Below are positions 57,274 to 64,000 of a DNA stretch of 64,000 nt, piece by piece. The stretch is taken from NCBI RefSeq assembly GCF_963667045.1, contig NZ_OY762934.1:248001-312000 (forward strand), written 5' to 3'. The translations under genes and the position numbers were made by a program. How positions within the stretch are numbered: the first letter of the stretch is position 1; each line of letters begins with the position of its first letter. Source of the stretch: an uncultured Cohaesibacter sp. GTDB lineage: Bacteria > Pseudomonadota > Alphaproteobacteria > Rhizobiales > Cohaesibacteraceae. Below the pieces are notes generated by a model. That model was not told the DNA's origin. It made no database searches and saw only the letters and a program-made list of their open reading frames with translations.

Positions 57274-57501
57274 ATGTTGATTGAAAACGAAATAAGGCGT
57301 CTCCCAGATGAGACGATGTCACTAAGAGTTCGGCAACGCAGGATTATCAAGATGCTTGATACGGTTGTTCAGAATTATAGGCAGTGGCGCAATTTTCGTG
57401 ACACGGTCGATAATCTAAATCGCTTGTCCAACCGAGAGTGCGAAGTGAGCATTTCCCGTGCGGACGTTACCCAGGCTGCCAGACGCGCAGTTGGGATGTA
57501 A
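57274..57501 (+). CDS. DUF1127 family small protein
   Basis: Small basic protein, 75 residues from ATG 57274. The C-terminal part (NYRQWRNFRDTVDNLNRLSNRECEVSISRADVTQAAR, split as about residues 33-70) has the YRxWRxxRxTxxxLxxLSxRE pattern of DUF1127. DUF1127 proteins are RNA-binding in the cases studied (CcaF1 of Rhodobacter). The frame is open back to 57193; other starts are 57211 and 57313 and the ribosome site is weak for all. It is followed directly by three CUCCUCCC hairpins, the same arrangement as RSP_6037 and the CcsR sRNAs. Confidence 0.72.
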   Translation: MLIENEIRRLPDETMSLRVRQRRIIKMLDTVVQNYRQWRNFRDTVDNLNRLSNRECEVSISRADVTQAARRAVGM

Positions 57502-57514
57502 AGTTTAAAAGTTT

Positions 57515-57615
57515 CAGACTTTCTCCTCCTCCCGAAAGTCTGTCGTTTCGAAACGTCTCCTCCCCGTTTTGAAACACCCTACGAAGCCCACCGGACCTCC
57601 TCCCCCGGTGGGCTT
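57515..57615 (+). ncRNA. Three-hairpin CCUCCUCCC-loop RNA (CcsR/cuckoo-like) downstream of the DUF1127 gene
   Basis: Three consecutive stem-loops with the same kind of loop. First, 57515-57523 with 57534-57542 (9 bp, loop TCCTCCTCCC). Second, 57545-57555 with 57565-57575 (11 bp with one G-U, loop TCTCCTCCC). Third, 57584-57594 with 57605-57615 (11 bp, loop ACCTCCTCCC), which may also serve as terminator. All loops hold CTCCTCCC, complementary to a strong Shine-Dalgarno sequence. Stem sequences differ completely, so the loop is what is kept. The arrangement is that of the CcsR/cuckoo sRNA family found after DUF1127 genes in Rhodobacter. Confidence 0.8.
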
Positions 57616-57819
57616 TCTAGTTTCCGGCTTCTCATTACTGATTATCATCAACACAGGATTTCGCCCCAGTTCCATGAACTGCAAAGTTCAGGGTACAAAG
57701 TTCAGGGCAGGATGAGATGCCGCTGCGCTTATGACGCCGTATTCAAAGAGATGGTCACGAATAGTCGCTTCAGGCTGGCAATCAGATGCCTTCCCTGTAA
57801 TCGCTCGCCGTGGTGTTGA
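57616..57819. other. Intergenic region between the hairpin RNA and the lipoprotein gene
   Basis: About 200 nt. Contains a near-direct repeat of the type AAAGTTCAGGG at about 57681-57702. No gene recognised. Confidence 0.35.
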
Positions 57820-58440
57820 TCAGCCGCGAGCGGGTGACTCTGCCATCCAGGCTTCCAATGGCTTGATCTTGGGGAAGACGCCATTGTCATAAATCCAGCT
57901 GTCCACGGCATAGCGCTTGCCGGATTCCTTTTCCAGCAGCACAGCGGTTGCGTGTGGGTAGCGGCCATCAAGGAAGAAGCCACGGGCAACGGGAGACTGC
58001 ACCTTGTGATACTTCAGGAAACCGTGATTCTGGGCGAATGAAATGAGCGACGTCGTGTTGCTGGACTCGTCAATGCAATCCATCTGGCCGGGCACGCCAG
58101 CATTCTGCATGTCCAAGCCCCCCTTGTCCTTGTCGGAGCCGATGATCGGGCCAACGCGTTTCTCGAACCAGACGACGGCGTTGCCGATGGCCTTGCGCTC
58201 CGCTTCAGGGCTGCGGCTTCCCGCACTCAGAATGCGCTTGAGCTTGTCGAGGTCCTTCTTAGTGAAACGAAAACCGTATTTCAGGCTACAGCCGAATGCA
58301 TGGCACACATAGATGGTGGTTGCGGTTGGAGCTCGGTTGTTCATAGCAGAGACCCAGCGTGCCGTTGAATTCGATGTCTGGGCATTACAGGCGACAAGAG
58401 ATGCCAGCAAGGGAAGCGCCGTCAGCATTTTGAGGTTCAT
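57820..58440 (-). CDS. Putative lipoprotein of unknown function
   Basis: Protein of 206 residues. A signal of about 17 residues ends in LLASLVAC, a lipobox-like site, so it should be a lipoprotein. The mature part starts with a Ser/Thr/Asn stretch, and contains conserved-looking segments (TIYVCHAFGCSLKYGFRFTKKDLDKLKRIL, split as about 43-70) and a compact C-terminal domain with GFFLDGRYPHATAVLLEKESGKRYAVDSWIYDNG. I do not recognise a family. ATG 58440 is chosen; the frame is open upstream to 58602 but would put 54 unrelated residues before the signal. Confidence 0.72.
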   Translation of the reverse strand: MNLKMLTALPLLASLVACNAQTSNSTARWVSAMNNRAPTATTIYVCHAFGCSLKYGFRFTKKDLDKLKRILSAGSRSPEAERKAIGNAVVWFEKRVGPIIGSDKDKGGLDMQNAGVPGQMDCIDESSNTTSLISFAQNHGFLKYHKVQSPVARGFFLDGRYPHATAVLLEKESGKRYAVDSWIYDNGVFPKIKPLEAWMAESPARG

Positions 58441-58693
58441 ATTTTTCAGTCCCCTTGTCTGGGATGGAAATGCCGTGAGATGCATAGGTGTTAACACTCG
58501 ACTTTCACGCTGCCAACCCCAAAAGAGGTTTGCCCTTTCTGTAGGTGCAAAACGCGCTCCCCCCCGATATCGTGATGTCAGAAGAAGCGTGAAACCTTGC
58601 ATTTTCTGCCCAGAGTGCTAGGTATCCCATCTTGATGAAATTCAGCCAGTTTTGGCGGTTCCTGATCGGGATTCTTGAGGAAAGTTCAACGTT

Positions 58694-60106
58694 GTGACCA
58701 CGGATAGCAAGGTAGTGAATGTCATTGGTGCAGGGCTCGCCGGTTCGGAGGCCGCCTGGCAGCTGGCAGAAGCCGGTATATCAGTGCGGCTGCATGAGAT
58801 GCGGCCGATTCGCTCGACAGATGCCCATGTAACGGACCATTGCGCCGAGCTTGTGTGCTCCAACTCCTTTCGGTCAGATGATTTCGAAGCCAACGCGGTT
58901 GGGCTGTTGCATCAGGAAATGCGACAGGCGGGATCGCTCATCATCGCCTGCGCCGATGCCCACGCCATTCCGGCGGGCGGCGCCCTTGCCGTTGCGCGGG
59001 AGGCCTTTTCCGAAGCGGTAACCGAGAAGCTGTCGTCTCATCCGTTGATCACCATCATGCGCGGTGAAATGGATGCTTTGCCCGGTCCGGACGCTGGTCC
59101 GTGTCTCGTCGCCACCGGTCCGCTGACGTCAGAGGCGCTATCGCAATCCATCCTTGCTGCGACTGGAGAGGAATCCCTGTCCTTCTATGATGCCATAGCA
59201 CCGATCATCCATTTCGATTCTATTGATATGAGCAAGGCCTGGTTCCAGTCGCGCTATGACAAGAAAGGTCCGTCAGGTACTGGCGCCGACTATATCAACT
59301 GTGCGATGAATGAAGAAGAATACAACCGGTTTCTCGATGCCATGCTGGCCGCCGAGAAGGCCGAATTCAAGGAATGGGAAAAGGCCAAATATTTCGATGG
59401 CTGTCTGCCGATTGAGGTGATGGCCGAACGGGGCCGCGATACACCGCGCTATGGCCCGATGAAGCCGGTCGGCCTGACCAATCCGCACAAGCCGGACGAA
59501 GACCCCTATGCGGTTGTCCAGTTGCGGCAGGACAACAAGCTCGGCACCCTGTTCAACATCGTCGGGTTTCAGACCAAGATGAAATATGGTGCTCAGTCCG
59601 AGGTTTTCCGGATGATTCCCGGGCTTGAGAACGCACAGTTTGCGCGACTCGGCGGTATTCATCGCAATACCTTCCTCAATTCCCCCAAGCTTCTGGATAG
59701 CACGCTGCGGCTCAAGAGCCAGCCGAACATTCGCTTTGCGGGTCAGATCACCGGCTGTGAGGGCTATGTCGAGTCGGCTTCCATCGGGTTGCTGGCCGGG
59801 CGCTTCATTGCTGCCGAAATGCACGGAGCAACAGCGGTTGCACCTCCTGAAACGTCAGCTTTCGGCGCTCTTTTGGGACATATCACTGGTGGGCACCTGA
59901 TCGATTCCAACGGCGGTGTCCGGTCATTCCAACCGATGAATGTCAACTTCGGCCTGTTTCCGCCGGTTGATTTCCCGCGCAAGCGTGAAGACGGGTCGAG
60001 AATGCGGGGCGTTGAAAAGCAGCTTTCAAAGAAAAAGGCTTTGGCTCGACGGGCATTGGAAGATGTACGCGCCTGGCTGGAGGCAACCGCTCTTCCTCAA
60101 CACTAG
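58694..60106 (+). CDS. trmFO: Methylenetetrahydrofolate--tRNA-(uracil-5-)-methyltransferase TrmFO
   Basis: FAD- and folate-dependent enzyme that methylates U54 in the T loop of tRNAs. It has 470 residues. FAD site [19 protein letters not shown] at about 8-26, then [27 protein letters not shown], the TrmFO-specific stretch. Also [42 protein letters not shown]. Start is GTG 58694 with GAGGAA before it. Its stop overlaps the stop of the convergent NDUFAF6-like gene by 4 nt. Confidence 0.95.
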   Translation: MTTDSKVVNVIGAGLAGSEAAWQLAEAGISVRLHEMRPIRSTDAHVTDHCAELVCSNSFRSDDFEANAVGLLHQEMRQAGSLIIACADAHAIPAGGALAVAREAFSEAVTEKLSSHPLITIMRGEMDALPGPDAGPCLVATGPLTSEALSQSILAATGEESLSFYDAIAPIIHFDSIDMSKAWFQSRYDKKGPSGTGADYINCAMNEEEYNRFLDAMLAAEKAEFKEWEKAKYFDGCLPIEVMAERGRDTPRYGPMKPVGLTNPHKPDEDPYAVVQLRQDNKLGTLFNIVGFQTKMKYGAQSEVFRMIPGLENAQFARLGGIHRNTFLNSPKLLDSTLRLKSQPNIRFAGQITGCEGYVESASIGLLAGRFIAAEMHGATAVAPPETSAFGALLGHITGGHLIDSNGGVRSFQPMNVNFGLFPPVDFPRKREDGSRMRGVEKQLSKKKALARRALEDVRAWLEATALPQH

Positions 60107-60972
60107 AGGCGAGCGGCCATGCGCCAGATGCTCCAGTAACTACGCCAGTTGGCAACCGAAAGCTGAGTCGCTGGCGATTTGCGTCGAAGGGAAAGAGTGC
60201 GCGGAACGGTTGCCAGCGCCAAAAACGCTGGACTGAGGCGAGCCGCGTCTTCTTTTTGCATCTGCCTGAGGGATGCCATCGCCATCTCGTAATTGGCTTT
60301 GGCGAGATGGCAAAGCGCCTCGATAGCAATCCGCAGACCATCCGGCTGACGGCCTGAAAACAGATCCGACAGGGACACTCCGCGACGGGTAAAACTGTCC
60401 AGTGGCAGGAAGAGCTGGCGGTTGGCGGCATCAAGGGGCCAGTTCTCCAGATGTCTCGCCAGTCCTGTCGCAAGTCCGAATGATTCCAGCAAGCCTTCAG
60501 GTAGGCTCGGCCCCTCTCCCCCGTTCAGTATCTGGCAGGTTAGGAGCATCGGCAGAGCGTCGGTCTGCAAGACACGATGTCGATAAGCTGCCTCATCCGG
60601 CATCGGGCTATGGTCGAGGTTGAAGTCCAGTGCATCAACGATGGCCGTCAGGTGCTCCACAGGCAGATGGTATTGCCTCTGGACTTGCTTGAGCGCCGTC
60701 GCCAAGGGCCCGATATTGGCAAGACCACATCCGTTGCCATAGTTCGAGTGCGTATCCGTAACGACATCCCGCCACCATTGCAGCCTGATCTGACCCATTT
60801 CCGGGGTAGAGACTTGCGCCGGGATCCGGTTGATCGTGGCGAGAAAGGCACGCAGCACCATGAGCGACGGACGATGGGTCGCCGGGGCCGTCAGAGCTAT
60901 GAAATGTCCAACCGGATCAAGGTGTTTCAGCTCGGACTGGCAGAATGTGAAGTCGTCCATTGGCCCGGACAT
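60103..60972 (-). CDS. Squalene/phytoene synthase-fold protein, NDUFAF6-like
   Basis: Protein of 289 residues with the trans-isoprenyl diphosphate synthase fold (PF00494). In alphaproteobacteria this short form, placed after secDF, is closest to NDUFAF6, a mitochondrial complex I assembly factor. Motifs: FFLTIN-like [13 protein letters not shown] at about 42-54, [10 protein letters not shown] at about 62-71, and [15 protein letters not shown] at about 166-180. The aspartate-rich motifs of real squalene synthases are weak or absent, which argues against a carotenoid or squalene role. It lies after the Mth938/NDUFAF3-like gene, 22 nt apart. Confidence 0.82.
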   Translation of the reverse strand: MSGPMDDFTFCQSELKHLDPVGHFIALTAPATHRPSLMVLRAFLATINRIPAQVSTPEMGQIRLQWWRDVVTDTHSNYGNGCGLANIGPLATALKQVQRQYHLPVEHLTAIVDALDFNLDHSPMPDEAAYRHRVLQTDALPMLLTCQILNGGEGPSLPEGLLESFGLATGLARHLENWPLDAANRQLFLPLDSFTRRGVSLSDLFSGRQPDGLRIAIEALCHLAKANYEMAMASLRQMQKEDAARLSPAFLALATVPRTLSLRRKSPATQLSVANWRSYWSIWRMAARL

Positions 60973-60994
60973 ATGGCGCTCCCGTCCCCGAGGC

Positions 60995-61531
60995 TCAGGT
61001 TACCGGAAACAGGGCGGCGGCAACTGCACGGTCTTCTGACAGCAGGATGTTGAGGGTTCTGACGGCCGCGCCGGTGTCCATGACATCGATCTTGACGCCT
61101 TCACGGCGCAGACTATCGGTAAGCGTTCTCTTGATCGGGGTTAGACGTAAGCCTGTGCCGATGAGCAGGATTTCGATATCCGTGGCTTCTCTTTGCAGCT
61201 TCTGGAAATGGCCTGGTTCAAGCGTTGATACCGTTTCGACGTCCCAGCGGTGAATGCCGCTTGGCAGGAAAAGGATGGCACCCTGGTGGGACATGCTGCC
61301 GAAGCGGAAGCCGCCATTGCCATAGAAGTCGATGGGATCATGTCGGGGATAATAGGCGTCGGTCATTTCGAGACCGGGCATCGAAGCTGCCGTTGCGCCT
61401 GCGTCCTGTTCAGGACTGATCGTTCCAGCCGGAGATTCGGCGTTCGTGCCGGAAAGGGGAGCCCCTCCGGCACGGGGTGTTTCATTTTGAGTGGGCTCGG
61501 CTTTTCTGCCCTGCAGCCACTTCAAGACCAT
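60995..61531 (-). CDS. Mth938-like domain protein (DUF498), NDUFAF3-like
   Basis: Protein of 178 residues. A variable Pro/Ala/Thr-rich N-terminus (about 1-50) is followed by the Mth938/DUF498 fold: IDFYGNGGFRFGSMSHQGAILFLPSGIHRWDV (split as about 67-98), EILLIGTGLRLTPI at about 120-133 and VMDTGAAVRTLNILLSEDRAVAAALFPV at the end. Mitochondrial NDUFAF3 is of this family. It starts 3 nt after the secF stop codon, so it is co-translated with secDF. Confidence 0.85.
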   Translation of the reverse strand: MVLKWLQGRKAEPTQNETPRAGGAPLSGTNAESPAGTISPEQDAGATAASMPGLEMTDAYYPRHDPIDFYGNGGFRFGSMSHQGAILFLPSGIHRWDVETVSTLEPGHFQKLQREATDIEILLIGTGLRLTPIKRTLTDSLRREGVKIDVMDTGAAVRTLNILLSEDRAVAAALFPVT

Positions 61532-61534
61532 CGG

Positions 61535-62494
61535 TCAGGACGCTGGCGCTTCTTCGAGGTCATCTTCATCACCCGGGTTCCCGACAGTGTCGGACCGCAG
61601 GTTGAAATAGATGAGCAGAGGAGCGGCGATGAAAATCGACGAATAGGTGCCGACGAATACGCCCCAGATCATGGCGAAGGTAAAGGACCGGATCACTTCG
61701 CCGCCAAGGAAGTATAGAGAACACAAGGCGAGCAAGGTGGTAAAAGACGTCAGGGTCGTACGCGAGAGGGTCCTGTTGATAGCCTGATCGAGCACTTCCT
61801 TGAGCGGCATCTTCTTGAATTTGCGCAAGTCTTCCCTGATACGGTCATAGACCACCACAGTGTCGTTGAGCGAATAACCCACAATCGTCAGAATGGCGGC
61901 GATAGTGGTGAGGTTGAAGTCGATCTGCAACAACGCGAAGACACCGATGGTCATGATGACGTCATGGGCTGTCGCCACCACGGCACCGACGGCAAACTGC
62001 CATTCAAAGCGGAACCAGATGTAGACCATGATGGCCAGCAACGCGGAAAGAACCGAGATGGCACCGGTTGTTGCCAGCTCACCCGAAACGCGCGGACCGA
62101 CCACTTCAACGCGGCGATAGGTGACCGTGTTGCCAAGGGTTGCCTTGACCTGATCCACCACGCGCTGCTGAGCGACCTCGGCGTCTTCCCCCTCACCTTC
62201 CTGTGTCTGGATGCGAATGAGAACGTCGTTGGGTGCGCCGAATTCCTGAACCTCGACATCACCGAAGCCAAGATTGTTCAGTTCGCCGCGGATAAAGGCA
62301 AGATCTGCGGTCTGTTCAGCCGTCTGGATTTCGATCAGCGTGCCGCCCTTGAAGTCGATGCCGTAGTTTAGACCCGAAATCAGGAACAGGACGATGGATG
62401 CGATCAGCAGAGAGCCGGACAGCGGGAAGCTCCAGCGCCGGTGGCGCATGAAGTGGATGTTTGTGTCATCCGGGATAAAGCGTAGTTTTTTCAT
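61535..62494 (-). CDS. secF: Protein translocase subunit SecF
   Basis: Inner-membrane part of the SecDF complex that uses the proton gradient to help export proteins through SecYEG. It has 319 residues and six helices. Family sequence includes GLNYGIDFKGGTLIEIQTAE, TVTYRRVEVVGPRVSGELATTG, TIVGYSLNDTVVVYDRIREDLRK and a TTLLALCSLYFLGGEVIRSFTFAMIWGVFVGTYSSIFIAAPLL-like end. It begins 18 nt after the secD stop. Confidence 0.96.
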   Translation of the reverse strand: MKKLRFIPDDTNIHFMRHRRWSFPLSGSLLIASIVLFLISGLNYGIDFKGGTLIEIQTAEQTADLAFIRGELNNLGFGDVEVQEFGAPNDVLIRIQTQEGEGEDAEVAQQRVVDQVKATLGNTVTYRRVEVVGPRVSGELATTGAISVLSALLAIMVYIWFRFEWQFAVGAVVATAHDVIMTIGVFALLQIDFNLTTIAAILTIVGYSLNDTVVVYDRIREDLRKFKKMPLKEVLDQAINRTLSRTTLTSFTTLLALCSLYFLGGEVIRSFTFAMIWGVFVGTYSSIFIAAPLLIYFNLRSDTVGNPGDEDDLEEAPAS

Positions 62495-62512
62495 TATCTT
62501 ATCTCCGGTACA

Positions 62513-64000
62513 TCAAATTGGCAGTTTGGAAGGGCGACGGTATTTGATCCAGGTCGCCACGACCAGACGGTTGAACGTAAAGGCCGAGAACACCGTGGTG
62601 ACGATGCCGACGGCAAGCGTAACCGCGAAGCCTTTCACAGGACCGGAGCCAAGTGAGAACAGGATGACGGCAGCAATGAAGGTCGTGATGTTGGCGTCGA
62701 GAATGGTGGCCAGCGCACGAGAATAGCCCGTGTCGATTGCCGCAATTGTCGAGCGACCGTAGTTGTTCTCTTCCCTTATGCGTTCGTAGATGAGCACGTT
62801 GGCGTCAACCGCCATACCGATGGTCAGAACGATACCTGCAATACCGGGCAACGTGAGGGTTGCCCCAAGGAAGGACAGAACCCCGAGCAACAGCACCACG
62901 TTCACCACCAGCGAGATATTGGCAAACAGGCCAAACAGACCGTAGGCGAGGAACATAAATATGACAACGGCAGCAGCGCCGACGATGCCGGCAATTTCAC
63001 CCGCGGCAATCGAGTCTGCCCCAAGGCCCGGACCGACCGTTCGTTCTTCGACAATGGTCAGTTTTGCCGGCAACGCACCGGCGCGCATCAGGACGGCGAG
63101 GTCATTGGCGCTCTGCGCGGTGAAGGAACCGGAAATGATGCCCGATCCACCGCGGATCGGTTCTCGAATGGTCGGTGCCGAGATGACTTCGTTATCGAGC
63201 ACGATGGCAAATGGCAAGCCGACGTTCTGTTCCGTCACGCGAGCAAACTTCTTGGCACCCGAGGTGTTGAAACGGAAGGAAACAACCGGTTCGTTGGTGC
63301 GCGAGTCGAAGGTGGGCTGGGCGTCGTCCAACTCGTCACCGGAAATCAGCACGCGCTTCTGAACCAGATACGGAGTGCGCTCATTTTGCGGTTTTGGATT
63401 GAGAGGATCGTCAGCTTCATAGAGCACTTCGGAATCAAGCGGAGGTCTGGTCTGGAGCGCCGTTTCGGCAGCCATGGACGTGTCGACCATGCGGAAGGAC
63501 AGGTTGGCCGTTGTTTCCAGAATATCCTTCAGGCGATCCGGATCCTGCAGACCAGGGACCTGAACGAGAATGCGGCTGTCACCTTCGCGCTGGATTGATG
63601 GTTCGGTGGTGCCAAGCTCGTCAACGCGGCGGCGGATGACTTCCACGGATTGCGCCACGGCGCTGGAAACACGGGCGTTGATCCCCTCTTCCGTCAGTAC
63701 CAGACGAACAAGGCCGTCGTTGTTGACTTCAAGGGAGGTTTCGGTTGCGCCGCCACCAGACAGCAGCGATGTCGAGATCGGTTGAACCAGTTCTTTCAGT
63801 TTTGCCCGGGCACTTTCCAACTGGGCGAGATCCCGAATGCGGACCTGAACAGCACCATCCCGCGCGGCAAGGCCGGTGTAGCCGATCTTGTCTTCTCGCA
63901 GGGCAGAGCGAACATCGCCACGGAGAATTTCGAGACGGTCCTTGATGATCCCCTCTTTTTCAACCTGCATCAGGATGTGAGCACCACCCTGCAAGTCAAG
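62513..64000 (-). CDS. secD: Protein translocase subunit SecD (partial, N-terminus off the right edge)
   Basis: Protein translocase subunit that works with SecF. About 495 residues are seen and the frame runs through the window end, so the true start is not in the window. The first visible residues read LDLQGGAHILMQVE, a hallmark of SecD just after its first helix. Then come RRVDELGTTEPSIQREG, the P1 domain, and the C-terminal membrane part with TVGPGLGADSIAAGEIAG, TLTIGMAVDANVLIYERIREE and SLGSGPVKGFAVTLAVGI. First gene of the secD-secF-NDUFAF3-NDUFAF6 group. Confidence 0.95.
   Translation of the reverse strand, partial: LDLQGGAHILMQVEKEGIIKDRLEILRGDVRSALREDKIGYTGLAARDGAVQVRIRDLAQLESARAKLKELVQPISTSLLSGGGATETSLEVNNDGLVRLVLTEEGINARVSSAVAQSVEVIRRRVDELGTTEPSIQREGDSRILVQVPGLQDPDRLKDILETTANLSFRMVDTSMAAETALQTRPPLDSEVLYEADDPLNPKPQNERTPYLVQKRVLISGDELDDAQPTFDSRTNEPVVSFRFNTSGAKKFARVTEQNVGLPFAIVLDNEVISAPTIREPIRGGSGIISGSFTAQSANDLAVLMRAGALPAKLTIVEERTVGPGLGADSIAAGEIAGIVGAAAVVIFMFLAYGLFGLFANISLVVNVVLLLGVLSFLGATLTLPGIAGIVLTIGMAVDANVLIYERIREENNYGRSTIAAIDTGYSRALATILDANITTFIAAVILFSLGSGPVKGFAVTLAVGIVTTVFSAFTFNRLVVATWIKYRRPSKLPI

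Noticed and set aside
60103-60972. Carotenoid or hopanoid pathway squalene/phytoene synthase
   Set aside because: Asp-rich catalytic motifs are weak, the protein is short, and the neighbours are secDF and an NDUFAF3-like gene, not terpene genes.

Overview
The window looks like chromosomal DNA from an alphaproteobacterium, most likely of the Hyphomicrobiales (Rhizobiales) or a close relative. The evidence is a phosphatidylcholine synthase, an invasion-associated locus B protein, the recG / sdhE-mfd arrangement, a secDF cluster ending in genes related to mitochondrial complex I assembly factors, a zinc-ligand-poor Tgt, and a DUF1127 gene followed by CCUCCUCCC-loop RNAs. Most genes are GC-rich housekeeping genes. 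No phage, insertion sequence, plasmid gene or CRISPR array was seen.

Layout, left to right. 1-5856: a BMP-type (nucleoside-like) ABC importer on the minus strand (ATPase, two permeases, then a substrate-binding protein that runs off the left edge), with a LysR regulator upstream. 6058-13806: TerC, phosphatidylcholine synthase, a DUF2182 membrane protein, a UbiH-type flavoprotein, a lipid A acyltransferase, a malyl-CoA-lyase-like enzyme, HspQ and IalB. 14183-19329: a YejA-like peptide-binding protein, an AMP-ligase-fold protein with a degenerate P-loop, and a receiver-receiver-GGDEF protein with a degenerate output domain. 19347-25544: mfd and sdhE, divergent from recG. 25567-34183: DUF502, DUF454 and GNAT proteins, glmS and glmU, a SPOR-like membrane protein, a DMT transporter and CcdA. 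34609-35281: three tRNA-Lys genes. 35463-40274: queA-tgt, a broken VOC gene, two cyclophilins, coaD and a small membrane protein. 40470-44111: gyrA and marC.

The clearest accessory element is at 44440-46360. It is an AT-rich retron: a promoter, a 127-nt msr-msd RNA bounded by a perfect 13-bp a1/a2 inverted repeat, and a reverse transcriptase fused to a C-terminal TOPRIM domain, as in Ec67/Eco2. The non-coding RNA was found by reading the sequence upstream of the RT. A promoter whose predicted start falls on a1 supports it.

46713-52871: an RND efflux pump with its adaptor, a CDF metal transporter, and a secreted protein with a probable NADase-type glycan-binding fold. 52962-56784: ssb and uvrA, divergent, with a near-consensus alphaproteobacterial LexA site between them. 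57274-57615: a DUF1127 protein followed by three consecutive hairpins that all present a CUCCUCCC (anti-Shine-Dalgarno) loop, the same arrangement as the CcsR/cuckoo sRNAs of Rhodobacter. 57820-64000: a lipoprotein, trmFO, then NDUFAF6-like and NDUFAF3-like genes downstream of secF and secD (secD is cut by the right edge).
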